64,000 nucleotides of DNA, from positions 310,001 to 374,000 of the forward strand of contig NZ_CP124543.1 in the NCBI RefSeq assembly GCF_029953635.1, written 5' to 3'. This document shows positions 1-9,800 of the stretch, in pieces. Origin of the DNA: Halotia branconii CENA392 (lineage in GTDB: Bacteria; Cyanobacteriota; Cyanobacteriia; Cyanobacteriales; Nostocaceae). A program made the position numbers and the translations under genes. The stretch's first letter is position 1. Every line of letters starts with the position of its first letter. The notes beneath the pieces were generated by a model. The model was given only the letters and a program-made list of their open reading frames with translations. It searched no databases and was not told the DNA's origin.

Positions 1-250
1 CCACCTGTTCTTCAGCTAAAAGAGCAACTCCATCTGAAGCTGGTTCACCCACGTTGAAAGCATCAAAACTTCCATCATGAAGGCCTAGCCAGAAATGGCC
101 TAAGTTAATTCCCTGGTCTGGAGCCACATTTTCAACAGTAACTCTTAAAGTTGCTGCTGTGGATGGTGACGCTATGACTGCTCCAGTTGTAATCATTGTG
201 GCTGTGAGCAAGGTATGAAAGTACATACCCATTTTTCTAAAAATAGCCAT
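1..250 (-). CDS. Spondin-domain secreted protein, N-terminal part (cut by window edge)
   Basis: Reading leftwards from ATG at 250, the frame is open to the window edge (about 83 residues). It begins with a basic start (MAIFRKMGMY), a hydrophobic stretch (LLTATMITTGAVIA) and a likely signal peptidase site near residue 30. The mature part carries LRVTVENVAPDQG, FWLGLHDGSFDAFNVGEPAS and GVALLAEE, which is the pattern I associate with the Spondin_N family found in cyanobacterial secreted proteins. The family is extracellular and adhesion-like; the bacterial role is not known to me. The C-terminal part, where a PEP-CTERM tail could occur, lies outside the window. It shares strand with the PEP-CTERM gene that follows, separated by a repeat-rich gap, so co-transcription is uncertain. 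Confidence 0.75.
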   Translation of the reverse strand, partial: MAIFRKMGMYFHTLLTATMITTGAVIASPSTAATLRVTVENVAPDQGINLGHFWLGLHDGSFDAFNVGEPASDGVALLAEEQV

Positions 251-396
251 CTCTGTTCTCCAATTCGTAATTCGTAATGACGCGACGCTCCTGCGTCGCT
301 AACGCTTCGCTATCGAAGACTCGCTCTAAGCGAAGCCATGCCGCAGGCTTTACGCTGCGCTAACGTAGTTCGTAATTAAGGCACTCAGAATTGGTA
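251..396. repeat. Dispersed GTAATTCGTAAT and palindromic filler repeat
   Basis: The gap between the two secreted-protein genes contains TTCGTAATTCGTAATGACGCG, a run of TCGC/GCGA-rich short palindromes (ACGCTTCGCTATCGAAGACTCGC, AAGCGAAGCCATGCCGCAGGC) and ends with CGTAGTTCGTAATTAAG. Very similar filler occurs at 18791-18836 and 56214-56270. It is an intergenic repeat with no visible gene. Confidence 0.7.
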
Positions 397-1350
397 TTAC
401 TTCAAGGTATTTCTGGCTTTTTTCTGTTGTTTTGGATAAGCGAATATACCTGAAACTGCAAGCATTAAAAATCCTAAGATTGTAGACGGTTCAGGAACGG
501 AGACGGCGCGGACTGATAAAGGTAATGGAAAGTTTAAGATGCTAAAGCCATTACCAAATGAAAAAGCACCATCTTCAGCTGCAATGTCTTCTAGAACTAG
601 CTGAACATTACCTCCGTTGTTTTCTACGTCTTGTAAAAACGCATCTGCTAAACCTGATGCTAATGGATCTAAACCAGCGACTTTTGTAGCTTTAACTGGT
701 TCTGTATAGAATAGGTCAATATTATCTTCAAGTGCTGGTGTTTCACCGTACTCAAAAAGTACATAAAAAGGGGTATATCCTAAATCGACTATCTTAGTAT
801 TACCTAAGGAGAAATAGCTCTCAACAGCATCAGGATTAGCTGTATAAATTCTTTCTTCAATTGTTGAAGTAGGACTAGCTAACCAATCTTGACCAAGTTT
901 ATCTTCTCCTAAATTCCAGGCTTCCTTGAAATCGCGATCGCTTTTTTGACCATAACTAAAACCAATATTATTGAGAGCAATCGAGTTACTGTTCAAATAA
1001 TTGAAAAAGTTGGGAAAATTTGTCACTTCTTCTAAACTTGCGGCTCTAGTAGCACCACTATTTTCAGGGCTAGCATTGCGCCCAGTTGCGTAGTAAGGTG
1101 CAAAGTTTCCTGAATTAGGGCTAATTTCTGAATGTCCTCTGTCTAAGGCATTCGGGTCAGGATTAAAGAATGCTGTTTGACCTTCGTTATTATCTAAACT
1201 CCCAAAGAAAGATAATTCGGAATTAGCTGCAATGGGTTTTGTGGAAATCAATTGTAATTTGCTGAAGTCGAAAGTCGCAGCTTGAACTGGTAAAGCAGTC
1301 GAGACTGCAACAGTAGTGGTAACAAGGACAGTTGAAAAGGAATTACGCAT
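397..1350 (-). CDS. PEP-CTERM sorting-domain secreted protein
   Basis: 317 residues. The N-terminus (MRNSFSTVLVTTTVAV, then ALPVQAATFDF) is a signal peptide with an AxA-type cleavage site near residue 24. The C-terminus is a textbook PEP-CTERM tail: VPEPSTILGFLMLAVSGIFA followed by a basic end (KQQKKAR), near residues 285-317. Such proteins are exported and processed by an exosortase. The central 260 residues have no motif I recognise; they are acidic and rich in Asn, Ser and Phe (a DNNEGQTAFFNPDPNALDRG segment near residue 52). Start chosen at the ATG at 1350, which gives a complete signal peptide. The gene lies downstream of the NRPS on the same strand, but a 300-base repeat-bearing gap makes it an unlikely part of that operon. 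Confidence 0.85.
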   Translation of the reverse strand: MRNSFSTVLVTTTVAVSTALPVQAATFDFSKLQLISTKPIAANSELSFFGSLDNNEGQTAFFNPDPNALDRGHSEISPNSGNFAPYYATGRNASPENSGATRAASLEEVTNFPNFFNYLNSNSIALNNIGFSYGQKSDRDFKEAWNLGEDKLGQDWLASPTSTIEERIYTANPDAVESYFSLGNTKIVDLGYTPFYVLFEYGETPALEDNIDLFYTEPVKATKVAGLDPLASGLADAFLQDVENNGGNVQLVLEDIAAEDGAFSFGNGFSILNFPLPLSVRAVSVPEPSTILGFLMLAVSGIFAYPKQQKKARNTLK

Positions 1351-1523
1351 AGTTAAAATTGCACCTTCATTACTTATTCTCTTCAGTACTTTACCAGTAC
1401 TTTCACTTAATTCAAGTTTTGTTTTTTCTACTATTTTTTACAAATTTGTTATTCTAGCAATCTTGAGGTTAGCACTAAGTTATTGCTAGGTTAAAAATTC
1501 GTACTTGTGATTGGTATAAGTTC

Positions 1524-1549
1524 GTAGTAAGGACTAAAGTCCTTACTAC
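1524..1549. terminator. Perfect 11-bp hairpin 3' of the NRPS gene
   Basis: GTAGTAAGGAC, loop TAAA, GTCCTTACTAC. It lies about 100 bases beyond the stop of the leftward NRPS gene. There is no clear U-run, so it may be a mobile palindrome rather than a true terminator. Hairpins of this type recur between cyanobacterial genes. Confidence 0.4.
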
Positions 1550-1556
1550 AAACAAT

Positions 1557-1645
1557 AGACCTCTTGCATAAATATCTTTTTGTCTCACGCAAAGACGCAA
1601 AAACGCAAAGAAGAAGCTAAGAATAAGGACTTTTGCAAGAAGTCT
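1557..1645. mobile_element. MITE-like element, TIR AGACYTCTTGCA
   Basis: The left end AGACCTCTTGCATAAAT and the reverse complement of the right end, AGACTTCTTGCAAAAG, form imperfect terminal inverted repeats around about 60 bases of GCAAAGACGCAAAAACGCAAAG filler. There is no coding capacity. A half copy of the end motif (AGACCTCTTACATGAATAA) occurs at 35017. Confidence 0.55.
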
Positions 1646-1651
1646 AATGAG

Positions 1652-4600
1652 TTACACTGTTAATTCCTGTAAACTGGCAGTGCGACCATTTTGATTACGA
1701 GAGTTGAGTTGAGATTGATGACTCTTACTTTCGTTAGTTGCAGATTTCACTGGTACAGCTGCTACCATATCGTTCACTAATTCTAAATATCGCTCACCCA
1801 ACTGACTAATAGTTGTTGGTAGATGGAAATTACTAGAGTATTCAATCTCTACTTCTAAACACCCATTAGCAAGAGTGAAGAAAAACTCTAATAGAGTTGT
1901 ACGCTTTTGTTGGGGAGGAGATAAACGACGATCCCAATCTTCTTGAATGAACTCAAATACCTGAGAGTCAGGAATTGTGCGGTTGCCCAAATAATTAGCT
2001 CTCACAGGTGTTAAATGAGTATCTGGGTACATATAATCTGGGAGTTTATCAGACAACCAATCGAAAGTAACGCCGTTCATTGGCAGCCATTCAAATTGTT
2101 GTTTGATTTGCTTAATTATTGGTTCCCATCTGGTTTTTTCTTCAACCGTAATACCCATAGGGAAGTTAACTGCAAAATTGCCAACGCTGTCAAAGAATCT
2201 GTGATTATTGCCTAAGTCTCTACCGTGACTACGATGACTCAATACTACTCCATTTCGTCCACTCCATTCAGCCAGCAAGCGATATAGAGGAGCAAGTAAA
2301 AGGCTATAAAGATTGCAAACATAATATTGCTTACCTTTGGTTAGTAAAATTTCACTTTGGGGTTTGGGTAGAAGAAATCTTTTTTGAGCCGCAGAAGATT
2401 CAATATTTTCTCCTTTTTCAAAATCAAAAGGAACTTGAAAAGCATATTTTTGTGATGGAAATTGGTACAACCAGTAATAAATGTGCTTATCTAAATCACC
2501 TTGGGCTTCTTTTTCCATTAATAGACGCACATAATCATTGTAAGCAGGTTTGTTGGTTGTTGTCAGATTAATATTATTTGGATTGCCTAAATTTTGAGTG
2601 TAGGTAAACCAAAATTCTTGGAAAACTAAACCGTTGCTGAGTAAATCACCAATTAAATGATGTCCAATGAAGGCGATGTCGTAACATGAATCATTGACTT
2701 TGACGATAATTATCTTAATTAACGGCCACTGGTCAATTTGCAGTTGTTCACCAGCTTGTTGAATTAAGTTACGAACTTCTTCATCTCGTTTTTGGGCTGT
2801 TAGATGAGTGCCATCGTATAGTACTGCCTTTAATGGTTCAGTTGGTTGAATGACTTTTTGTTGCCATTGACCGTCTTTTTGAACAAATACTGTCCGCAAA
2901 GCAGAATAGCGTTCTACAAGGAGGTTAAAAGCTTGGTGGAAAACACTCAATTCTAAAGGATGGCGGTAAAGAAAACGGGTGTAACCAGTCCATTGATAAG
3001 GAGGTTCAAAGTATTTCATTACCCAGCGTTGTGCAGGGCCAAGGGGTAGGTATTCATCTGTAGAGACGCGATTAATCGCATCTGTACAAGGGGTTTCGCC
3101 GTTGAGGATAGCTGCGATCGCCTTACGATCCAGTTTGCCGTTATGATTTTTAGGTAAACTGTCTAACAGTTCTATCCGGTGCGGAATCATGTAATCAGGT
3201 AGCCAGCGTCCTATATATTCTTTGAGTTGTTTGTTATCTACCTGTTGACTAACTACACCAGCTACTAGCTTTTTCTGTCCTGACTCATAATCTATAGCGA
3301 CAACAGCGGCTTCTCGAATATCTGGGTGAGTGTTGAGAACATTCTCGATTTCTCCCAATTCCACACGGAAACCACGTATTTTAACTTGGTGGTCAATTCG
3401 TCCGTGATATTCAAAGCTACCATCAGGTAATTGCTTGGCTAAATCGCCAGTCCGGTAGAGATATTTGCTATTGATGTCTGCAATGGGGTTGGGGCGGAAA
3501 GATTGCTCTGTTTTTTCGGGATTTTTGAGATAACCAAGCGCCAACTGTACGCCACCAATCCACAGTTCTCCTAACTCACCCGGCTGCACAGGCTGCATTT
3601 GTTCATCTAGGAGAACAATATTCACATTGTCAATTGCTTTGCCAATCGGAATACTAGTTTCTTCCCGTACACTATCGGGAATGATATGGGCGGTAACATC
3701 TATAGATGCTTCCGTAGGACCGTAAAGATTGGCTAAACCAACTTTAGTGCCATATTTATCTAACCAACGTTGAATGAAAGATACTGGTAAGGCTTCACCA
3801 CTAAATACTAACCAACGCAAGTGAGGAAATGTCCACGCTTCTTCTTCTAAAGCAGTGACAAACTCTCCGAATAGGGAAGGAACGAAATGCATGATATTAA
3901 TTTGGGTGTCATGCATCCACTGCACTAAACTCCAGGGATTTCTCACAACTTCCCGCTTCACAGGACAAGCTGTAGCGCCTACCATCAACGGCCAGAATAT
4001 TTCCCAGACTGAGATATCAAAGCAGCAAGATGTTTTTTGGGCGACTCGTTCCCCAGGCGACAACTGAAAGGCTTTTTGCATCCAGTTGAGGCGGTTCATG
4101 TAACCCCGGTGATTCAGCATCACTCCTTTGGGGCGACCTGTAGAACCGGAGGTATACAACACTGTCATCAAATCATCAGGAGTATTAACGCTAGTAGGAA
4201 CTTGTTCAGAACTACCAGACCAAGCACTTTGATTAACTTGGGTTAAAGTTGTCCCGCTTAAAGCTTCTCCCTCATCCAAGAACACTAAAGTAGACAACGG
4301 TAACTGTGCTGTCAGACATTCTGTTAATTTTGCATTCAGCTGATGTTCAGTTAATAAAGTTTGCACTTCAGCATGTTCTAATATGTATTGAATGCGTTCA
4401 TGAGGATAAGTTGGATCTAAAGGAACATAAGCTCCTCCAGCCTTGAGAATGCCTAATATGCCAACCCACATCAAATAACCAGGGTTGAGCATCATACCTA
4501 CTAAAACTCCTGGTTTGACTCCTAGAGTTTGCAAGTAATTAGCAACTTGATTAGACAGACGATGCAGTTGTTGATATGTGAGTTTGACGTTGCCATCAAT

Positions 4601-6664
4601 AATAGCCACTGCATCAGGAGTGCGCTTAACTTGTTCGATAATTTCTAAGTAAGGGATTTCTATTGGCTGGGGAGTGGCTGCAACAATCGCTGGTGCTTGT
4701 CCCTGGCTGAGTGTATAAAGCATTTCTCCCAGGCTTCGGCAAGATAGTAAAGCCTGACGATTCACCTTACCTAACTGTTTTTCTAACTTGGTAATGATGC
4801 GGATAAGTTCTAGGGAATCTAATCCCAAATCCACGACTAAATCTTTGTCTAAAGCTGTGTCAGTGATGGAGTTATGGCAAACTTCTGTGGCTATCTGTTG
4901 CAGGATAGATTTGATGTGATTATCTGTTGGTAACGATGATAGTGCTTGAGTCGTTTGTTGGGGCTGAACTTGCAAAGATGCGAGTTCTTCAATGTTGGCA
5001 ATCAATTGTTTGCAGAAACTATCAACGAGAGATTCACTAAAGAAACTGCTGTCATAACTAGTATTTAAGTGTAAGCAGTTATCGAATATCTCTACCAATG
5101 TGTCTACAGTGCCAGCATTAGTAACGGTAGCCGAACGGTAGTTGAGAATCTTCAGGGAACCATACTCAGGTTTGATATGGGTTTGACCCATGTTGGAGAG
5201 GAATAAGTTAGCTTTCATTCCCATCTGCATTAAACTAGCAGCAGTTGGAGGAATTTTGCCATTTTCCAAAGCTACTTTTTCTCGCAGCCAAATCCCCATT
5301 TGACGAGTTTGAGCGTTGTCGTGATTAGCTGCTAAGGTTGTATGAATTTCCGAATGAATCCCATAGAGGAAATTAGACCAATTCTCATCAGCCGTTGGCG
5401 CTCGGAAACTCAGGGCGAGATTTTGAGCAAAACAGCCAATTTCGTTAGGAATATCTACCCCTGGATAGATGCGTCCGCTTGTTGGGACGTTAATGATCGC
5501 AGAATCGGGCAACTTGCAAAACTTAGCAGCAGCTCTTAAATAAGCACCAACTACCAAAGAATTTAGCGGTAAACGCCAGTCGCGGGTACGGCTAATTAAG
5601 TCATCTGTGACTTTGCGACTCAGGCGGTAGGATAAAGTCGCGATGTTGGTAGAGTTATATTTGACGGTACTGCCTTGGGGATTCCAAACAGATTTATCTT
5701 TGCCCTGCTTGCTTAAATATTTGTGCAGAGATTGTTCTGCTTGTTGATTTTCCCAGGTATTGAGAGTGTTAGCGATCGCTTGATAATCTGCAACTGCGAT
5801 CGCAGCTGGTAAAATTGGTTCAGTGCCATTGAGTCTTGCACTATAAATTTCCATGAAGTCGCGTAACACGATTTGGTTACTCAAACCATCAGAAATCAGG
5901 TGATGATTGGTGAAAAAGACTTCGTAAACGGCATCTTCAAGCTGGAAGACAAAGAACTTATGCAATGGCCACTGGGAGATATCCCATCTGGAATTGATGC
6001 AACGATTTACTTCCTCATTGATGCGGTATTCTTGAGTAGAGCGATCGCAATTTCTTAAATCTGTAATGGCAATTTCTGGAGGCGTGGGATTATCCAGCAC
6101 CATCAAGCGATAATCTTTAAAACTAGTTGACCCAGCAGGAATGGAAAAGTATGCTCTCAGCATCGGGTGGCGAGTCAGTAGTTCTTGCCAACTTTGGCGA
6201 AAAACTTGGGGATTGAAAGCCCCATTCAACCGCAATGTGGAGCATAAACTACAAGTAGATACAGCCCAGTGGGAAGCTAAGAAGATATATTGAGCATCTA
6301 AAATTGGTACTTCTTCTGCTTTTGTTTCTGGCTGGGATGATACAACAGTAGTAGTTGCAGATATAGCAACAGTTAGTGTAGATGTAACTGATTCTTGAGG
6401 TGCAATCCAAGTTTGAGCGAGTTGTAAAACTTCTGCTAAAGTTTGCAGTTGCATTAATTGTTCCATTGGGACAACTTGCAAAAATTCAGCTTGCTTTTCC
6501 TGGGGAACCATTTGAATAAAGGTGTTGAGTAGCTCTACCATTTTGATAGAGTCTAGTCCCATATCGCTTTCCAGATACATATCTGGTTCTAAGTCTTCGA
6601 CATCGTGTCCTGTGATTTTGGCAATAAAGGTGAAGATTTGTAGTTGCAAGTTGTTCTGGCTCAT
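1652..6664 (-). CDS. Nonribosomal peptide synthetase, ACP-C-PCP-A-C, no thioesterase
   Basis: 1670 residues from ATG at 6664, preceded by GGAG five bases upstream; an upstream in-frame start at 6733 gives an unlikely repeat-derived leader. Domains: carrier protein (DMGLDSIKM, Ser near residue 36); condensation domain (HHLISDG near 253); second carrier (LGLDSLELI near 612); adenylation domain (YTSGSTGRPKG near 841, YGPTEAS near 985, GKLDRKA near 1178); and a final condensation-type domain (HHLIGDL near 1336, the usual Gly replaced by Leu). The N-terminal carrier probably receives the chain from KS2 of the upstream synthase. The carrier precedes the adenylation domain, an order unlike the usual C-A-PCP. 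By manual alignment to GrsA the specificity code reads D-I-W-S-V-S-L-I-D, nearest in my memory to Ser-type codes, which is a weak call. Release must use the last C domain, a trans enzyme or water. Confidence 0.93.
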   Translation of the reverse strand: MSQNNLQLQIFTFIAKITGHDVEDLEPDMYLESDMGLDSIKMVELLNTFIQMVPQEKQAEFLQVVPMEQLMQLQTLAEVLQLAQTWIAPQESVTSTLTVAISATTTVVSSQPETKAEEVPILDAQYIFLASHWAVSTCSLCSTLRLNGAFNPQVFRQSWQELLTRHPMLRAYFSIPAGSTSFKDYRLMVLDNPTPPEIAITDLRNCDRSTQEYRINEEVNRCINSRWDISQWPLHKFFVFQLEDAVYEVFFTNHHLISDGLSNQIVLRDFMEIYSARLNGTEPILPAAIAVADYQAIANTLNTWENQQAEQSLHKYLSKQGKDKSVWNPQGSTVKYNSTNIATLSYRLSRKVTDDLISRTRDWRLPLNSLVVGAYLRAAAKFCKLPDSAIINVPTSGRIYPGVDIPNEIGCFAQNLALSFRAPTADENWSNFLYGIHSEIHTTLAANHDNAQTRQMGIWLREKVALENGKIPPTAASLMQMGMKANLFLSNMGQTHIKPEYGSLKILNYRSATVTNAGTVDTLVEIFDNCLHLNTSYDSSFFSESLVDSFCKQLIANIEELASLQVQPQQTTQALSSLPTDNHIKSILQQIATEVCHNSITDTALDKDLVVDLGLDSLELIRIITKLEKQLGKVNRQALLSCRSLGEMLYTLSQGQAPAIVAATPQPIEIPYLEIIEQVKRTPDAVAIIDGNVKLTYQQLHRLSNQVANYLQTLGVKPGVLVGMMLNPGYLMWVGILGILKAGGAYVPLDPTYPHERIQYILEHAEVQTLLTEHQLNAKLTECLTAQLPLSTLVFLDEGEALSGTTLTQVNQSAWSGSSEQVPTSVNTPDDLMTVLYTSGSTGRPKGVMLNHRGYMNRLNWMQKAFQLSPGERVAQKTSCCFDISVWEIFWPLMVGATACPVKREVVRNPWSLVQWMHDTQINIMHFVPSLFGEFVTALEEEAWTFPHLRWLVFSGEALPVSFIQRWLDKYGTKVGLANLYGPTEASIDVTAHIIPDSVREETSIPIGKAIDNVNIVLLDEQMQPVQPGELGELWIGGVQLALGYLKNPEKTEQSFRPNPIADINSKYLYRTGDLAKQLPDGSFEYHGRIDHQVKIRGFRVELGEIENVLNTHPDIREAAVVAIDYESGQKKLVAGVVSQQVDNKQLKEYIGRWLPDYMIPHRIELLDSLPKNHNGKLDRKAIAAILNGETPCTDAINRVSTDEYLPLGPAQRWVMKYFEPPYQWTGYTRFLYRHPLELSVFHQAFNLLVERYSALRTVFVQKDGQWQQKVIQPTEPLKAVLYDGTHLTAQKRDEEVRNLIQQAGEQLQIDQWPLIKIIIVKVNDSCYDIAFIGHHLIGDLLSNGLVFQEFWFTYTQNLGNPNNINLTTTNKPAYNDYVRLLMEKEAQGDLDKHIYYWLYQFPSQKYAFQVPFDFEKGENIESSAAQKRFLLPKPQSEILLTKGKQYYVCNLYSLLLAPLYRLLAEWSGRNGVVLSHRSHGRDLGNNHRFFDSVGNFAVNFPMGITVEEKTRWEPIIKQIKQQFEWLPMNGVTFDWLSDKLPDYMYPDTHLTPVRANYLGNRTIPDSQVFEFIQEDWDRRLSPPQQKRTTLLEFFFTLANGCLEVEIEYSSNFHLPTTISQLGERYLELVNDMVAAVPVKSATNESKSHQSQLNSRNQNGRTASLQELTV

Positions 6665-6831
6665 AATGCTCCAATAAATACTAGTAAATGAAAGATGAAG
6701 AGAAACGAACCGCCAAGGACGCAAAGTACACAAAGGGGAAGAGTTTTAGAGGGGTTTTGCTTTGTGGCATGAAAACAAACTTTGCGTTCCTTTGCGTTAA
6801 ACTCTGCGCCCCTTTGCGTTTAAATTCCACT
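6665..6831. repeat. GCAAAG/CGAACCGCC-type dispersed repeat between synthetase genes
   Basis: The 167-base gap between the two megasynthase genes carries GAAACGAACCGCCAAGGACG, CGCAAAGTACACAAAGG and, further on, CTTTGCGTTCCTTTGCGTTAAACTCTGCGCCCCTTTGCG in inverted sense. The first motif is nearly the same as stretches inside the upstream PKS gene (near 11400-11446 and 12829-12875). No promoter is evident, so the two genes are probably one transcript. Confidence 0.7.
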
Positions 6832-9800
6832 CTAATTATTGATATTTTCCACAGTTTTAGCAGCGAAACCAAATTCTTGAAGTAAAGCGTTGTAGCTAGA
6901 TTGTCGCTGTTCTGGTGATAGTGTTGCTAGGTGTTCTATTAATAGCAAGCCATCAATTTCTACAGCTTCTGTAAATTTCGGTTCGCTATAATCAATTGGT
7001 GCTTTATAAGTTTTGCGCTCGAATGGATAAGTTGGTAGCGGTACTCTCCGCAGTCCTTGAGGAAATAAACCTAGGCTATTAAGTTGGACTCCTGCGGTAT
7101 ATAACCGAGCTATTATTGTCAGCAAGCTATTAATGACTGGCTGACTTTTTTCGGCATGAATCCAAGTTTGGGGGTCATCTGCAATATTTAATTGCTGTCT
7201 AATAAGTTCAGAGTTTCCTAGATGTAAATAAGCTCCTGTTTCACTACATGCTTCTTGGCACTGTTCGGCTTTTAATGAACCAGAAACATGTAAAAGTGAC
7301 TGCAATTGTGTACTTGTAAACTTACCAGAAGGTTTGTAAGTACCTAGTGGGGTTACTATAGAGCAATTCCAAACTGTGACTAATGGAGCTTCTAATCTTG
7401 GTTCTTCGACAGAATTGTTGGTGTGTTTTCCTTCTAATTCTGCTAATAAGATGAATGCTTCTTTAAGGGAGGACATTGCAGTTAAACAAGCTCCAACTAA
7501 AATTCCTATTCCTTCTGCTAATATGACACTTGGTTGAATTTTGAGAGACATCAACAAGTTGCACAAGGCATATTGAACAGCAAAACTATGTGCTTTTTGT
7601 GAGAGGTTAGTAGTATTATTTGACTCCCAATTGGATAGTGTGCGTCGCCAGAGAAACTCACAATCAGCGTAGGCTTTTCTAAATTCAGGATAGCGAGCGC
7701 TTAATATTTTCGCCTCTTCTGGTGTAAAAGTACAGCTGTTATCTAAAACTAGATAAGTTGGTGTAGCTTTTTGGGGATTAGAACGACCAAGTTGAATATT
7801 GGACTGGTTTTGTTCTAAAGAAATAGCATTGAGAGAATCTAACAAATGTTGGCGGTTATTCACAACTAATGCCGCTTTGTAAGATAGTTCTCGTTGAGAA
7901 TTACTCAGGGTCAAGCAAATCTCTGATAGTTCTTGTTCTGGATGTTGAATAACATGCTCGTGTAGTTGTTTGACAATTTCTTTGAGAACTTTTTGGTTGC
8001 GTCCAGTTAAGCACAATAAATGTGGGGAAGTTGGTTCTTCAGACTTAACAGACTGTGAAATGGGAGATTGTTCCACAATTAGGTGACAATTCGTACCACC
8101 AAATCCAAAACCGTTAACTCCGGCGCGTAACAATTCGCCATCGCTTGTCCAAGGTTTACCTTCTCCACCTACTACATATAAAGGTGTATTAGCAAAATCG
8201 ATATGAGGACTCGGTTGTTCAAAGCCTACAGTTGGCGGAATTTTGCCGTGCTGCATGGCGAGTACAACTTTAATCAAGCTGACAACACCGGAACCAGCCA
8301 TCAAATGACCAATAGAGGATTTAACAGAACCGATACCGCAAAAACCTTTACGGCTGGTGAAATCACGGAAAGCTTTGGTAATGCCCTCAACTTCTACGGG
8401 GTCGCCTAACATTGTGCCTGTGCCGTGAGTTTCAATGTAGGAGATAGTTTCCGGGTCGATGCCAAATTTATTGTAAGCCTTACGAATCGCTTCGGCTTGA
8501 CCTTCTGGTTTCGGGGCGGTGATGCCTTGAGAATGTCCGTCGTTGTTGATGGCGGAACCTTTGATGACAGCGTGAATGTAATCGCCATCTTCTAAGGCTT
8601 TTCGCAAGGATTTGAGAACAACTGCGCCTGTACCTTCGCCGACAACCATACCATTAGCGCGGCTATCGAATGGGAAACATTCACCGGTGGGAGAAAAAGC
8701 TTGAACGCGGCTGAGGAAAGTAAAAGGAGTAGGACTGAGGTTGAGGTTAACACCGCCTGCGATCGCCATGCAAGTATCCCCCGCCCGGATACTTTCACAA
8801 GCCAGGTGAATTGCGACTAAAGAAGAAGAACATGCAGTACCTACTTCCAAACTTGGCCCCATTAAATCTAAACAGTGACTCACCCGCGCCGCGATTTGAT
8901 TTAACTCGTTACCTGCGGTTGCTTCGGGCATCAATTCGCTGGGTTTGAGAACATCTGAAACTGTATCGAGTAAGTTTTTCTGCTCAGTAGGAGTGAGTTG
9001 CTCAAACCAAGAAGTTTTGTGCAAACGCCGCTTGAGAACAGTACCGTACTGATAATTAAAAAAGTGTTCTACATAGTTATTTTGGTCGCCACCAACAATG
9101 ACAGCGATATCTTTCGTGCGGTATTTGCCGCCATAACCTGCTTGTTGTAAAGCTTGCCAAGATACCTCTAAAAATACCCGTTGTTGGGGGTCCATCGCCG
9201 TTGCTTCTCGTGGCGAAATGCCAAAGAACATCGGGTCAAAGTCAAAGGGATTTTCGATAAAACCACCACGTTTACAATAGGTCGTATGCGGGGCTGTTCC
9301 ATTCTCCTCATAATAATCTTCAACTAGCCAGCGATCGCTCGGAACTTCTTTAATAAAGGAGCGTTTTTCATCGAGAAACTGCCAATATTGCTCTAAATTA
9401 TCAGCCCCAGGAATTTTACAAGCCATGCCGATAATTGCAATATCTTCTTGTTTTACATCCATTGCTTTAAAGTTTGATTGTTGCAGCATCGAATTAGTTG
9501 GAGTCTCCTTTTTAGGCTTGTTGATAGGCGTTTCTGCGGTTGAAATTGCATCACCATACTGTTTTTCTAGATGGTCTGCTAATTCATCCGGTGTTTGATA
9601 TTCAAAGAAAAGTGTGGGAGATAATTGATGTTTGAAGGTTAGACTTAATTGTTTAATTGCTTCTACAGCGCCTAGAGAATCTAGCCCTAACTCTTGAAAA
9701 GACCTGTATCCTTCTACTTGTTCTTGGGGAATTGTCACATATTGACTGAGTATGTCTCGAACCAGTCGCCGGATATTTTGAGTTTTAGGTTGGGGAAGAG

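Noticed and set aside
6665-6731. Upstream extension of the NRPS start to 6733
   Set aside because: The extra 23 codons come from an intergenic repeat and the ATG at 6664 has a well-placed GGAG.
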